Counted from the first letter of the stretch, positions 7,997 to 18,159 are shown. The stretch: DNA of 64,000 nucleotides from Weissella cibaria KACC 11862 (GCF_000193635.1 NZ_AEKT01000035.1:1-64000); one strand, 5' to 3'. Notes: generated by a model from the letters alone, not told the origin. A program made the numbers and translations.

Positions 7997-9099
7997 GACA
8001 AAGCCTCCTTTCGTCGTTGCCATTTACGGACAATCAATACCCAAATAATTCCGGCAGGTACGGTTAAGACGATTCCGATGGCGCTGATTAACGTTTGAAT
8101 CATCCCCAATGACATGTTCATCATATACGTAAAGCCCCAATTATTGCCATTTCGCAAATACAGAATTGCCATGGGAATTTGTTCGGCCATAAAAATTAAA
8201 AACAAGGTATTACTTAAGGCGCCAAAAATTTCTTGACCAACGTGACGTCCGGTTGCAATAATTTCCCGAATTGTCATGTCAGGCCGTTCTTTCTGAACAC
8301 TAAATAACGTCGCAATCATATCAGTTGCTTCGTCCATCACAGCACCTAACACACCCACGAGTGTCATAGCCATAAACAAAGGCTTAGGTAATTGCGTAAT
8401 ATATGACATGAGTTCAAAGTGCAGGCCATTTTGCTTGGTAACCGTAAAGACAATCTCCGAAATTAAGAGCGCTAATGCCGTCGCGGTCAACACCGTTAAG
8501 AAAATTACCCACATTTGTCGATTTTTAAAGCCCATTACTAGTCCAAGCGTCAAAGCTGCCGCAATAACGCTAAAAATCAGAAACAGCCAAAAGATATTCC
8601 CATTGTCAGTTACCAAATCAAGCGTGACCGTAACAATAAACAACAAAATATTAATCCCAAGTGACAAAACCGTCAGTCGACCGGCCCGCCCCATTGAAAT
8701 AATAAGAATACCAAGCACAAATATCATCACAGGCACCCAAACCGTGTCACGTTTAAGGGTTTTGAACTGCCAAGTTGCATCATCAGCCCGCGATAGGAAA
8801 ATTTGATTATGTGGTTTTACCGGTTGATTAATGGCCATCGCACTGTCGTACGTATTAACTATCGTCAACACTTGTCCTTTATGTGTTGTGTTTAACAGCT
8901 TAACTGTTACACGCTGTGTGGTTGTCTTGACATTATTACCAAATTGGTCACTTGAACGACCTGTTTTGCTGGTTTGCACATGAGTTACCTCACCAATTGG
9001 GGTGTTGTACATCGTGGCGTTATGACGTAGGACAATCACTGACAGCAGGCTGATAAAGACCAGAATAACCCATGGCAAAATTCGCTTGTACTTTCCCAT
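7993..9099 (-). CDS. YibE/F-like membrane protein (first gene of pair)
   Basis: This 368-residue protein has an N-terminal helix, an extracytoplasmic domain of roughly 100 residues rich in Thr/Val (about 28-120), and then a membrane domain of about seven helices with the family blocks MDEATDMIATLF and ATGRHVGQEIFGALSNTLFLI. It belongs to the YibE/F family, of unknown function. Its start codon overlaps the dnaI stop as TAATG, so it is coupled to the primosome operon, while its own 3' end overlaps the second YibE/F gene. Confidence 0.82.
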   Translation of the reverse strand: MGKYKRILPWVILVFISLLSVIVLRHNATMYNTPIGEVTHVQTSKTGRSSDQFGNNVKTTTQRVTVKLLNTTHKGQVLTIVNTYDSAMAINQPVKPHNQIFLSRADDATWQFKTLKRDTVWVPVMIFVLGILIISMGRAGRLTVLSLGINILLFIVTVTLDLVTDNGNIFWLFLIFSVIAAALTLGLVMGFKNRQMWVIFLTVLTATALALLISEIVFTVTKQNGLHFELMSYITQLPKPLFMAMTLVGVLGAVMDEATDMIATLFSVQKERPDMTIREIIATGRHVGQEIFGALSNTLFLIFMAEQIPMAILYLRNGNNWGFTYMMNMSLGMIQTLISAIGIVLTVPAGIIWVLIVRKWQRRKEALS

Positions 9100-10043
9100 T
9101 AATCAATCACTCGTCTGTTCTCGCCTGCCATTTGAATTTCCTTCGCCAGGTATCGAATGCGTTGCATTAACCGTTCAGCTTTGACTGGCTCGGCGCCGTC
9201 TTTTGTCACGGTAAAGTGTTCTGTTTCCAGCTGATTCATCGAGAAATTTGAGGTGAAAAATGTCGGTAATTCATTTTGCATACGGTACTCTAAGATGACA
9301 CCTAAAATATCGTCGCGAATCCAAGCAGTAATTGATTCAGCACCAATATCATCAAGCACCAAAATTGGCACCTGCTTAATCGTGTTAATTTTATCTTGCG
9401 GATTTTCCTTTGATCCAATGGCGCTACGCATTTCAACCGCAAAGCTTGGGAAATGCACGAGCGTTACTGGAATCCCTTCCTGCGCCAATTCGTTAGCCAT
9501 TGCCCCCATCAGGTGGGTTTTACCAATGCCATATGATCCATGAATATAGAGACCACGATGGTATTGCTTAGGATTGGCAATATATGCACTCACAAAAGCA
9601 ATCACAGCTGTGAATGCCGCGCTCCGGTCAGCATCCGCTTCTGAAAAATCATCAAGACGGGCACGCTCAATCAACTTCGGCATGCCAATTGACTGGACCA
9701 AGTTAGCTTGCATGCGTAATCGTTGCGCTGCCAAAGTCGCTTCATCTGGTTGATAGACAATAACAATGCGATTTTCAGCTAGCGCAAGAACGGGCTTATA
9801 TCCAGTATGTACAACTGGCTTACCCGCCGCAGCATTCTTTTGCTGGGTATAGTATTCATACAAAACTGAGAAGTCTCGATTCACCAGTTCGCGTGATAAT
9901 TCATCTTTATGGGTTTGAAAAAAATCCTTAATATCCGGTTGTTCGAACACTTCCTTTTGAATTGCTGCATAACGAGCATGCAAGTGTTTTTTATCCATAA
10001 ATTGATTTAACGCTTCGCCTACATTAAATGGTTCATCTGCCAT
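9099..10043 (-). CDS. dnaI: Primosomal protein DnaI (helicase loader)
   Basis: The 314-residue AAA+ protein loads the replicative helicase onto DNA in Firmicutes. The N-terminal part (about 1-130) corresponds to the helicase-binding region. The ATPase domain shows Walker A HGSYGIGKTHLMG, Walker B VPILVLDDIGAE and the sensor-1 block LPTFFTSNFSM. Length and order match Bacillus DnaI (about 311). It starts 6 bases after dnaB, so the two loaders are made from one transcript. Confidence 0.93.
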   Translation of the reverse strand: MADEPFNVGEALNQFMDKKHLHARYAAIQKEVFEQPDIKDFFQTHKDELSRELVNRDFSVLYEYYTQQKNAAAGKPVVHTGYKPVLALAENRIVIVYQPDEATLAAQRLRMQANLVQSIGMPKLIERARLDDFSEADADRSAAFTAVIAFVSAYIANPKQYHRGLYIHGSYGIGKTHLMGAMANELAQEGIPVTLVHFPSFAVEMRSAIGSKENPQDKINTIKQVPILVLDDIGAESITAWIRDDILGVILEYRMQNELPTFFTSNFSMNQLETEHFTVTKDGAEPVKAERLMQRIRYLAKEIQMAGENRRVID

Positions 10044-10049
10044 ACGTTA

Positions 10050-11405
10050 TTACTCCTTCTTTGATTGTTGTCTTCGCGCACGCAGTTCGGCAAGCGCATT
10101 TTTAGCCGCCGTTGCATCTTCATTCGAAACCGCCGTTGCTTTTTGATTTTCCCAATCCGGACGGGTCTCCTTAACAACCGGTTCCTTACGTTGCCAACGC
10201 TTTGCCCCTGACTTACCACTTTGTTGTGTCTTTTCTTGTCGTTGCTTCGTTCGCTTCTGAAGATAAGTCATCGCATCAACTGCTGTCGTGACACCAGCTT
10301 GCGCCCAGTCGTTCACAATTGTTTGTAGCAACGCTTTGCTGAGATTTGTTCGCTTTTCTACGACCGTAAGTTCGAACAACATGATGTTAAGGACTTCCGG
10401 CTTAATCTTATCCAGCTGCGCAATATCATTTAAAGCCCGCACTTCATTATCAGTCACAAACCCGCCTGCATTCTCACGGAGACTCTTAAGAAAAACCAAC
10501 GGGGCAGTTGTCCGAGCTGTTTGAATAATACCAGCTGCCGGATTGCCAGTCGCCACCGGTTCATTAGGCGTTGTCGCTTTAGGCTGATTTTCAGTTACCT
10601 GTTGGACAGCATCTGAAACACGCTGTCCTTGCTCGTACGTTCGCCGTAATGTTTGGCGTAAATTCGTAATGCTTAGCTTACCGGAAGCATCGACAGTCCC
10701 TTGAATCAACCGTACTAATTCGACATCACTCAAGCCATAGAGACTCTTTTGAATAATTAAATCCGCTTGGTTTTGACGTAGGTCGTTTTGTGTAATACCG
10801 AAAGACTGCAACATATCAGCCATCAAGGTAATATTCAGTTGCTGATCACTCGCGGCAATTTCACGTTGCAACGTTGACTTGGTATCATCACTCTGGAACG
10901 GAGCGGCTGGCAATCGTTGGAAGGATTCTTGTCCCATCATATCGAAGAAGGACTTTGAGACATTCTGACCAGGAATTGTCGTTTCATTGGGCTTAGTTTC
11001 AGCAATTAGCCGCTCGAATAAATCATCCCCCAGATAGTGATGCAACAAACTTGATAACATGATATCTGCTAAAAATGCTTTCATTGCCATTGGTGGGAAC
11101 AATTGATACGCCCACTGTACGCCAAAACTGGTTTCTTGCCGATAGGTTTTCAGTAGTCCCATTCCCTCAAGCTTTTCACGGGCAGTCAAAAACGTTTGCT
11201 GACTCATGGCTAATTCATCCAACAAATCAGCATGTTGATTGGCGGCATCCGTGGATTCGCCAAGCATCGCCCAGTTTAAGTACAAAGTAAATGCGTCTCG
11301 TCCAATGATTGGCAAATAAACCTTAGTCAATGACTGAACGGCAGCTAAATTGATAGGTTCATCGTAAATCAAACGATAGCGCTGACGAATACTAAATTCA
11401 GTCAT
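10050..11405 (-). CDS. dnaB: Replication initiation/membrane attachment protein DnaB
   Basis: This 451-residue protein matches Firmicutes DnaB, the co-loader that works with DnaD and DnaI to recruit the replicative helicase (not the helicase itself). The N-terminal winged-helix region (about 1-120, with KVYLPIIGRDAFTLYL) and the C-terminal DnaB_2-type domain (KSLRENAGGFVTDNEVRAL to MTYLQKR) are both present. A basic, glutamine-rich tail ends the protein. It lies in the order mutM-coaE-dnaB-dnaI, which is conserved in low-GC Gram-positives. Its ATG follows an AAGGAG box. Confidence 0.9.
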   Translation of the reverse strand: MTEFSIRQRYRLIYDEPINLAAVQSLTKVYLPIIGRDAFTLYLNWAMLGESTDAANQHADLLDELAMSQQTFLTAREKLEGMGLLKTYRQETSFGVQWAYQLFPPMAMKAFLADIMLSSLLHHYLGDDLFERLIAETKPNETTIPGQNVSKSFFDMMGQESFQRLPAAPFQSDDTKSTLQREIAASDQQLNITLMADMLQSFGITQNDLRQNQADLIIQKSLYGLSDVELVRLIQGTVDASGKLSITNLRQTLRRTYEQGQRVSDAVQQVTENQPKATTPNEPVATGNPAAGIIQTARTTAPLVFLKSLRENAGGFVTDNEVRALNDIAQLDKIKPEVLNIMLFELTVVEKRTNLSKALLQTIVNDWAQAGVTTAVDAMTYLQKRTKQRQEKTQQSGKSGAKRWQRKEPVVKETRPDWENQKATAVSNEDATAAKNALAELRARRQQSKKE

Positions 11406-11420
11406 CCCATTTGCTCCTTC

Positions 11421-12014
11421 TTAATGCAAAATTTCTGCTAACACGGCATCCACTTGTGCATAGGTTTCAGCAATTGTGCCAGCATTATCAATAACATAAT
11501 CGGCCAATTGGCGTTTCTCAGCCAAAGGCATCTGCGAGTTAATCCGCTTTAAAGCAGCCTCTTCCGATAGATTATTGCGTGCCATGAGACGTTGTTTTTG
11601 CACCTCTTCCGGCACACTAACAACCATTACCGCATCGGCGCCGGCAGCGTTATGTCCTTCTAATAATAGTGGAATGTCCAATACAATTAGTGGTGCTCCT
11701 GCAGCTTCATGTGCGGCAATTTGCGCTCGCATGGATGCCTGTACCCGCGGATGCGTAATGGCATTCAATTGCTGCAATTTGGCGGGATTACCAAAGACAA
11801 CCGAGCCAAGTGCCTGCCGATTGAGTGTACCGTCAGCTAGCAACATCTCTTCCCCAAAGGTTGCCACAATCTCAGCTAAAGCAGGCTCACCTGGCATAAC
11901 GATCTCACGTGCAATGACGTCTGCATCCAACACGGGGATGTGTTGCTCTTTAAAGTGTGTTGATACTGTTGACTTACCAGTGGCAATCCCACCAGTCAAT
12001 CCTAATTTAAACAT
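11421..12014 (-). CDS. coaE: Dephospho-CoA kinase
   Basis: CoaE phosphorylates the ribose 3'-OH of dephospho-CoA with ATP in the last step of CoA synthesis. The 197-residue product begins with the P-loop GLTGGIATGKST, carries DADVIAREIV (substrate-binding Asp) and ends in the NMP-kinase-like lid RLMARNNLSEEAALKRINSQ. Length is normal (about 200). The gene starts 3 bases after the mutM stop, so it is cotranscribed with mutM; the CoA enzyme CoaD is encoded 29 kb away at 40.7 kb. Confidence 0.93.
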   Translation of the reverse strand: MFKLGLTGGIATGKSTVSTHFKEQHIPVLDADVIAREIVMPGEPALAEIVATFGEEMLLADGTLNRQALGSVVFGNPAKLQQLNAITHPRVQASMRAQIAAHEAAGAPLIVLDIPLLLEGHNAAGADAVMVVSVPEEVQKQRLMARNNLSEEAALKRINSQMPLAEKRQLADYVIDNAGTIAETYAQVDAVLAEILH

Positions 12015-12017
12015 GTT

Positions 12018-12851
12018 TTAATCCTTTTCTACTTGGCAAACCGGGCAAAAAGTTGTCCCACGTTGGGCGACTTTCATCTTTTCTAGTGGATGACCGCATC
12101 GCAAACAAGGTTCACCAACTCGACCGTAGACTTGCAGTTCATTTTGAAACTCGCCGGCTTCACCGAATGCTGTGGTAAAACTATGCACAGTTGTGCCGTG
12201 ATGCTCGGTTGCCCGTGCTAATTCGGCAATAATATTATCACGAAGAACTGCTAATTCATCTTCAGAAAGCTTATTTGCTGGTGTCAAAGGATGAATCTTT
12301 GACTGCCACAGTGTTTCATCAACATAAATATTCCCTAATCCAGCAATATGACTTTGATCAAGCAAAAACGGCTTCACATGCATGCGTGATTTACCAAACT
12401 CTGCCACCATATAGGCTAAGCTTAAAGTTGACTCAGTTGGTTCGGGACCGATTTTGGCTAAACCAGCAACTTGTAACGCCTCCGCGTCGGGCACTAATTT
12501 CATCCGCCCAAATTTACGTGTATCACGATATAACAAATCGATGCCATCATCTAAGTGGAAAGTCACCAAATCATGCTTACCCGGCTCGGTTCCTGCCGGC
12601 ACAGTATAATACGCCCCCTCCATTCGCAAGTGCGACACCATCGTCATCCCGCCGGAAAAGCGGAACAGTAAGTATTTACCGCGACGGTCAATCGCCTCAA
12701 TTCGTCGCCCAGCTAGTTCAGCATCAAATTCCTCCGGTGATAGGCCGTCGACTGTTTTCTCCCACCACACGGCAGTACCTTGTACAGTTCGTCCAACAAC
12801 TAAGCGGGTTAACCCGCGTCGGACTGTTTCGACTTCTGGCAATTCTGGCAT
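12018..12851 (-). CDS. mutM: Formamidopyrimidine-DNA glycosylase
   Basis: MutM/Fpg removes 8-oxoguanine and other oxidised purines and nicks the AP site. The 277-residue protein begins MPELPEVETVRRGL with the catalytic Pro2 and Glu3, has the conserved Lys in RRGKYLLFR (near residue 60) and ends in the C-terminal zinc finger (CLRCG and CPVCQ). Everything needed for activity is present. It heads the mutM-coaE-dnaB-dnaI transcription unit; a GGGGGAT box precedes its ATG. Confidence 0.95.
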   Translation of the reverse strand: MPELPEVETVRRGLTRLVVGRTVQGTAVWWEKTVDGLSPEEFDAELAGRRIEAIDRRGKYLLFRFSGGMTMVSHLRMEGAYYTVPAGTEPGKHDLVTFHLDDGIDLLYRDTRKFGRMKLVPDAEALQVAGLAKIGPEPTESTLSLAYMVAEFGKSRMHVKPFLLDQSHIAGLGNIYVDETLWQSKIHPLTPANKLSEDELAVLRDNIIAELARATEHHGTTVHSFTTAFGEAGEFQNELQVYGRVGEPCLRCGHPLEKMKVAQRGTTFCPVCQVEKD

Positions 12852-12983
12852 CTGTCTTCATCCCCCTTTGGCATGTGCTCATTAACACTTTATTCCTAGG
12901 CTAGTACCCATGGATTAAAGCAAACTTTATGTTTTCGGTATCTTCTAGTCTACCATTTTTCATGTGACTTATTAACCTGGAAA

Positions 12984-13018
12984 TACAAAAATAAGCATTA
13001 GCCGAAACTAATGCTTAC
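12984..13018 (-). terminator. Terminator of polA
   Basis: A 10-bp stem TAAGCATTAG/CTAATGCTTA with a 6-nt loop is followed on the minus strand by TTTTTG. It lies about 25 bases beyond the polA stop and separates polA from mutM. Confidence 0.8.
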
Positions 13019-13040
13019 AGTGTCAGTATGCTGTTAAACG

Positions 13041-15755
13041 TTACTTTGCATCATACCAAGTTTCACCTTCATGCGATGCCACAATCAAAGGGACATCCAA
13101 TTGCATTGCGGAATCCATGACGCGTGGCACCAACTCATGCAAAATTGGCAATTCTGACTCAGGTGCTTCAAAAATCAATTCGTCGTGTACTTGCAGGAGC
13201 ATTTTAGCTTGCAAACCAGCGTCACGCAACGCTTTTTCCATGTTAATCATGGCGATTTTAATAATATCAGCAGCCGAACCTTGAATTGGTGAATTCATAG
13301 CTGTGCGTTCCGCAAAACTACGTAAATTGAAATTTTTCGCCTTAATGTCTGGCAAGTAACGACGACGATGTGCAATCGTTTCAACATATCCTTGCTCGCG
13401 TGCTGCGGCGATAATTTCCTCAGACCACGTCTTCACCCCAGGATATTGCTCAAAGTACGTATCGATAATTTGCTTGGCTTGCTTTCGTGAGACACCAATA
13501 TTTTTTGCTAAGCCAAAATCAGAAATGCCATATACAATACCAAAGTTAACTGCCTTGGCTTGACGTCGTATGTTACCGTCAACCGTCTCATCCGGGCCAA
13601 TACCGAAAATACGACGCGCCGTCGCAGCGTGAATATCCTCACCATTGATAAACGCTTCTTGTAAGTGCTTGTCGCCTGTAATATGCGCCAAGACACGCAA
13701 CTCAATCTGTGAATAATCGGCACTTAGAATTCGCCACCCCTTCTCACGTGGTACAAAGGCTTTACGAATCCGTCGTCCTTCTTCAATCCGGACCGGAATA
13801 TTTTGCAGATTTGGATCGACTGACGACAACCGACCAGTTTGAGTTAGGGTTTGGAGATAACGCGTGTGTACCTTAGAATCCGAACCGTGAATTACACGTA
13901 GCAACCCCTCTACGTAAGTCGATTGAATCTTTGCAATTTGACGATAAGCCAAAATTGAGGCAACTAGCGGTACATCGCCCATTTGCTCCAAAACCTCTAC
14001 GCTTGTTGAATAACCTGTCTTCGTCTTCTTGATTGGGGTGTAACCCATTTCTTCAAATAAGACCACACCTAACTGCTTTGGTGACTGCACGTTAAACTCG
14101 TGGCCAGCCTGTTGGTAAATAGTTTGCTCGAGTTCCGCTAGCCGCTCCGTTAATTTACTTCGCATTTCAAGCAACGTATTCGCATCAACTGTAATACCCG
14201 TCGCTTCCATATCGGCCAGTACGTACGTCAGGGGCAATTCAATGTCATCATACAACTGCGTTTGTTCGTGTTCTGTCAATTTCGCCATCAATGGGTCCTT
14301 CAAATATTGAATGGCCATGGCTTTGCGCCCCAAGTGTTCGAAAAGATCCTCATCAGCCTCAGGAATCGCGAATTTAGCGCCTTTACCATAAACTTCTTCA
14401 TCCGTACGAACGGCGTAGTAACCATTTTCATGGGCCAAAGCCCCCATATCATTATTGTTGTCATTTGCGTCAAGCAAGTATGCCACTAACAACAAATCAA
14501 ATGCGACGTTAGGCAATGTTAGGCCTAAGCGCCGTAATGCAACAATCGTCCCCTTCGCATTGAAGACGTTCTTTTTAACAGTTGCATCTTGTAAAATTCG
14601 GTTAACCGGTGTGCCTTGTACCAGTAGCTCAATGTCGCGACTCACAAAATAGCCGTGTTCGTTGTTACCAATCACAAAACCAACTGGGTTTGCCGTATGA
14701 TAATTTTCATCGTCAAGCTCAAGATAAAAACTAATCTCATCACCAAGTTGCTCAATATGTGTTAGATTAGTGGCCGTTAATGAACGGACTTCTAATGGTG
14801 TATTGTTCATATCATGAGCCGGTTCACCATCGTCCCCATTCTGCATGCCCGTAGGTGCTGGAATGGTATGCCCCTGATTAGCCAACTTTACTAGCTGGGC
14901 CTTAAAATCTAGGTGTTGATAGAACGGAATAATTGCCTCGTAATCGGGACCGTTGTACGTCAAACTAGATAAATCATAATCAACTGGTGCATTTGTCCGA
15001 ATCGTTGCCAAATCACGCGACAAGAGTGCATCCTCCTTGCCGGCAATCAACTTTTCTTTCTGCTTCGAGGTTTTCATTTCGTCTATGCGTTCATACATTT
15101 CAGGAATGGTGTGATATTCCTTCATCAGCTTGATTGCGGTTTTAGGACCGATACCAGCAACACCTGGATAATTATCACTTGTGTCGCCCTGTAACCCCTT
15201 CACTTCGACAATTTGAGCTGGTGTCAGACCATCATAGACTTCCGCAACCATTGCAGGCGTATAATGATCAATTTCGCTGATTCCCTTCTTAGTTACCCAA
15301 ACTGAGACATCATCAGTCACCAACTGGGTCATATCACGGTCACCTGTCACAATGGTCACTGCATAACCAGCGGCCTCACCCATCCGAGCCGTTGTTCCAA
15401 TAATGTCATCAGCTTCGTAACCCGGTAGCTCGTATGACTTAATCCCGTGTAATTCCACCATCTTACGTAACGGTTCAAATTGTTCAACCAGTTCTTGCGG
15501 TGTCTTATCACGATTGCCCTTGTAATCATCGAACTTACCCGTACGGAAAGTTGTTTTACCAGCGTCCCAGGCAACTAGCGCCAAATCTGGCTTAAATGGA
15601 TCAACAATCCCATCTAATAGGTTATTAAAGCCAACTAGGGCATTAGTATGAAGGCCTTCGTGATTTACAAAGCGGTCAACCTGATTGATCAGTGCAAAAA
15701 ATGCCCGAAAAGCCAGGGAATTACCATCAATTAAAAGTAATGTTGGTTTTGCCAT
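13041..15755 (-). CDS. polA: DNA polymerase I
   Basis: This 904-residue enzyme fills gaps and removes RNA primers. The N-terminal 5'-nuclease domain has LLIDGNSLAFRAFF and GYEADDIIG. The middle domain corresponds to the 3'-5' exonuclease, but the exo I site reads FYLELDDENYH instead of the metal-binding D-x-E, as in other Gram-positive Pol I, so proofreading is predicted to be absent. The polymerase domain is complete: motif A SADYSQIELRVLAHI, motif B RRQAKAVNFGIVYGI, motif C VHDELIFEAP. The ATG at 15755 gives the family's usual MAKPT start; another ATG two codons upstream is possible. Confidence 0.95.
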   Translation of the reverse strand: MAKPTLLLIDGNSLAFRAFFALINQVDRFVNHEGLHTNALVGFNNLLDGIVDPFKPDLALVAWDAGKTTFRTGKFDDYKGNRDKTPQELVEQFEPLRKMVELHGIKSYELPGYEADDIIGTTARMGEAAGYAVTIVTGDRDMTQLVTDDVSVWVTKKGISEIDHYTPAMVAEVYDGLTPAQIVEVKGLQGDTSDNYPGVAGIGPKTAIKLMKEYHTIPEMYERIDEMKTSKQKEKLIAGKEDALLSRDLATIRTNAPVDYDLSSLTYNGPDYEAIIPFYQHLDFKAQLVKLANQGHTIPAPTGMQNGDDGEPAHDMNNTPLEVRSLTATNLTHIEQLGDEISFYLELDDENYHTANPVGFVIGNNEHGYFVSRDIELLVQGTPVNRILQDATVKKNVFNAKGTIVALRRLGLTLPNVAFDLLLVAYLLDANDNNNDMGALAHENGYYAVRTDEEVYGKGAKFAIPEADEDLFEHLGRKAMAIQYLKDPLMAKLTEHEQTQLYDDIELPLTYVLADMEATGITVDANTLLEMRSKLTERLAELEQTIYQQAGHEFNVQSPKQLGVVLFEEMGYTPIKKTKTGYSTSVEVLEQMGDVPLVASILAYRQIAKIQSTYVEGLLRVIHGSDSKVHTRYLQTLTQTGRLSSVDPNLQNIPVRIEEGRRIRKAFVPREKGWRILSADYSQIELRVLAHITGDKHLQEAFINGEDIHAATARRIFGIGPDETVDGNIRRQAKAVNFGIVYGISDFGLAKNIGVSRKQAKQIIDTYFEQYPGVKTWSEEIIAAAREQGYVETIAHRRRYLPDIKAKNFNLRSFAERTAMNSPIQGSAADIIKIAMINMEKALRDAGLQAKMLLQVHDELIFEAPESELPILHELVPRVMDSAMQLDVPLIVASHEGETWYDAK

Positions 15756-15809
15756 TTTCATCTCTTTTCCGGGGATGCCCCCAAACGTTTTGATACTTAA
15801 TATAGTAAC

Positions 15810-15841
15810 AGAAAAACGGCACCTCCGCAGAGATGCCGTTA
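15810..15841 (-). terminator. Terminator of the Bax-inhibitor-like gene
   Basis: The stem AACGGCA/TGCCGTT with an internal GC-rich loop is followed by TTTTTC on the minus strand, between the BI-1-like gene and polA. Confidence 0.82.
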
Positions 15842-15853
15842 ATAAAATTAAGC

Positions 15854-16585
15854 TTAATCGCGTGAGCCCCCGAAAGCCGTGAACAAACGCAAAATATAAA
15901 TAAACAAATTGATGAAGTCCATGTACAATGACAAGGCACCTGACACAGCCAATCCTTGCGTCAATGTGGCGTCACCTTGTGAACCATACTCAATGTACAT
16001 CGTCTTAAGTCGGTTCATATCATAAGCCGTCATAATCGCAAATACGACAACACCGACAACTGACAAGAACAAGTAAACAATGCTGTTAAAGAAAAACAAA
16101 TTGATGATACCGCCAATAATCAAAGCGATTACCGATCCAAACAAGATGCTTGAAAGTGACGACATTGACTTCTTTGTTGTAAAGCCATACAAGGCCATTC
16201 CCGCAAACAACAAAGCCGTTGTGAAGAAAGCGGAAGCAATCATCCCCAAGCTAGTTGTCAATCCAATGACTGCAAAGGTTACGCCGTTCAACACAGAGAA
16301 TCCCATTAGCATCCCGAATGCCTGCCCCGGATTTGTGTACACGCGACTAGAAAACAACCAGACAAATCCCATCATCACGGCAAACATCACCAACGATGAC
16401 ATTGTGCTACTAAATATTGCGGCGATTTGGGCGGCGAACAGCGTTACGCCAAGATAGGCCGTCGCGGCTGTTACTAACAAGGCCAACGCCATGTACGTGT
16501 ACACTTTTTTAAAGAAATCATTTAGCCCCGTTGCGTCTGGATTTACCAAACGTGGTCCTTGTTGTTCAAAACCAAAATTATCCAT
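15854..16585 (-). CDS. Bax inhibitor-1/YccA family membrane protein
   Basis: This 243-residue protein has seven hydrophobic helices and the family's C-terminal Asp-containing blocks (FAIMTAYDMNRLK near helix 6 and the terminal ALSLYMDFINLFIYILRLF). The family (UPF0005, TMBIM/BI-1, BsYetJ) includes pH-sensitive calcium leak channels; the bacterial role is uncertain. The ATG at 16585 follows an AAAGAGGT box and gives the normal family length. It is a monocistronic gene bounded by the murC and its own terminators. Confidence 0.88.
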   Translation of the reverse strand: MDNFGFEQQGPRLVNPDATGLNDFFKKVYTYMALALLVTAATAYLGVTLFAAQIAAIFSSTMSSLVMFAVMMGFVWLFSSRVYTNPGQAFGMLMGFSVLNGVTFAVIGLTTSLGMIASAFFTTALLFAGMALYGFTTKKSMSSLSSILFGSVIALIIGGIINLFFFNSIVYLFLSVVGVVVFAIMTAYDMNRLKTMYIEYGSQGDATLTQGLAVSGALSLYMDFINLFIYILRLFTAFGGSRD

Positions 16586-16659
16586 ATATGCTACCTCTTT
16601 CGTTGCCCCATTCGGCAATGGTTTGGTGTTTCAATTACTAACCCCATACTACCATTATA

Positions 16660-16701
16660 CCAAAAAACCTTAGCACAAGATTAAAAGTCGCACTAAGGTT
16701 A
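16660..16701 (-). terminator. Terminator of murC
   Basis: The 8-bp stem AACCTTAG/CTAAGGTT is followed by a T-run on the minus strand, about 30 bases beyond the murC stop. Confidence 0.8.
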
Positions 16702-16732
16702 AATAATTTTTTAAGCTAAAAGCCAATTTGGT

Positions 16733-18073
16733 CTACTGCAAATTCGTTTGCGTATTTGCCAAAATCTTTTCAAACGCAAATTCTGTGTTTTGCAAATCGC
16801 CGGCACCCATAAAGATAAAGACCCCATCTTCATGATCCAATAGCGGTGCAACGTCAGTTGGTGATACAATGCCACCAAACTTTGAAATCTTTGCACCCAG
16901 GTCCTTTGATGAAATATCGCCCGCTTGCTCACGAGCAGATGCAAAAATCTCTGTTAGATAGACTTTATCCGCGAGCTCAAGCGACTTCGCAAAATCATCT
17001 TGATACGCGATGGTACGTGAGAACGTGTGTGGTTGGAAAACCGCTACCAGCTCACGGCCAGGATACTTTTGGCGAGCAGCATCAAGTGTCGCAGTAATTT
17101 CTGATGGGTGGTGTGCGTAGTCATCGATAATGGTTACGGGGCCAACTTGCTTTTCAGTAAAGCGGCGCTTAACACCCTTAAAAGACAACAACTCCTTGCG
17201 AACCAAGTCGCCGTCAATCTTCTCAAAGTATGCAACAGCAATCACGGCCAAAGAATTCAAGACACCGTGTTGTCCAAACAAAGGGACTTCAAAGTTACCC
17301 AAAAACTCATCATGATAGTAAACGTCAAAACTTGAACCAGTTGTTGAACGCTTAATGTCTTTGGCGTAAAAATCATCAGTTTCTGGATTTGTACCATAGA
17401 AATAGACGGGCACATCAACTTGCATCTTGCGCAATTGTTCATCATCACCCCAAGCAAAAATGCCCTTCTTGACGTGATTACCGAAGTCTTCAAAAGCACT
17501 ACGAACATCATCGACACCTGTGTAATAATCAGGGTGATCAAAGTCAATGTTCGTCATAATCGCATAATCTGGTGTGTAATCTTGGAAGTGTCGACGATAT
17601 TCGTCCGCCTCGAAAATGAAGAACCGTGCATCTGGCACACCCTTACCTGTACCGTCGCCGATTAAGTATGATGTAGGTGCAATACCAGCCAAAACGTGGG
17701 CCAAAAGACCTGTTGTTGATGTCTTACCGTGTGCCCCTGCAACCCCAATTGACGTGAATTGCTTAACTAGATTTTCAACCATGTCTGGGTAAGTAACCAA
17801 ATTAATCTGATCACCCAACGCCAACGCAGCCGCGACTTCCACCTGGTCATCATTAAAGGCATTTCCACGAATAACCGTCATACCAGGCTTAATGTTAGCT
17901 GCATCGAAACTATACATTGGGATTCCAGCTGCCGCCAATGGCTTTTGCGTGAATGTGTATTCATCAATGTCTGAGCCCGCGACTTGCAAGCCTTGATCAT
18001 GCAGAATAAGTGCCAATGCACTCATGCCTGATCCTTTAATCCCAATAAAGTAGTATAACGTATCCTTGTCCAT
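16733..18073 (-). CDS. murC: UDP-N-acetylmuramate--L-alanine ligase
   Basis: MurC adds the first amino acid of the peptidoglycan stem peptide using ATP. The 446-residue product has the N-terminal Rossmann-like UDP-binding domain ([13 protein letters not shown]), the Mur ligase P-loop GAHGKTST (113-120), the central block [18 protein letters not shown] and the C-terminal ligase domain ([21 protein letters not shown]). Length agrees with Gram-positive MurC. It is flanked by terminators on both sides, so it forms its own unit. The ribosome-binding site is weak (GGACAG). Confidence 0.95.
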   Translation of the reverse strand: MDKDTLYYFIGIKGSGMSALALILHDQGLQVAGSDIDEYTFTQKPLAAAGIPMYSFDAANIKPGMTVIRGNAFNDDQVEVAAALALGDQINLVTYPDMVENLVKQFTSIGVAGAHGKTSTTGLLAHVLAGIAPTSYLIGDGTGKGVPDARFFIFEADEYRRHFQDYTPDYAIMTNIDFDHPDYYTGVDDVRSAFEDFGNHVKKGIFAWGDDEQLRKMQVDVPVYFYGTNPETDDFYAKDIKRSTTGSSFDVYYHDEFLGNFEVPLFGQHGVLNSLAVIAVAYFEKIDGDLVRKELLSFKGVKRRFTEKQVGPVTIIDDYAHHPSEITATLDAARQKYPGRELVAVFQPHTFSRTIAYQDDFAKSLELADKVYLTEIFASAREQAGDISSKDLGAKISKFGGIVSPTDVAPLLDHEDGVFIFMGAGDLQNTEFAFEKILANTQTNLQ

Positions 18074-18117
18074 TATCTATTCTGTCCAATCTGTTTGTAA
18101 GTACTTACTATGATACC

Positions 18118-18159
18118 AAAAAAAGAGCTATTCGGCACGGGTGCCTCAGAGCTCTTTTC
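18118..18159 (-). terminator. Terminator closing the phoP-to-18.2 kb unit
   Basis: A two-part hairpin (outer stem AAAAGAGCT/AGCTCTTTT, inner stem GGCAC/GTGCC) ends in T's on the minus strand, just past the 18174-18608 gene and before murC. Confidence 0.85.

Noticed and set aside
7560-8048. Plus-strand frame of 162 codons opposite the YibE/F genes
   Set aside because: Antisense of a polytopic membrane gene, with no start signals; the minus-strand genes have overlapping starts and good ribosome sites.
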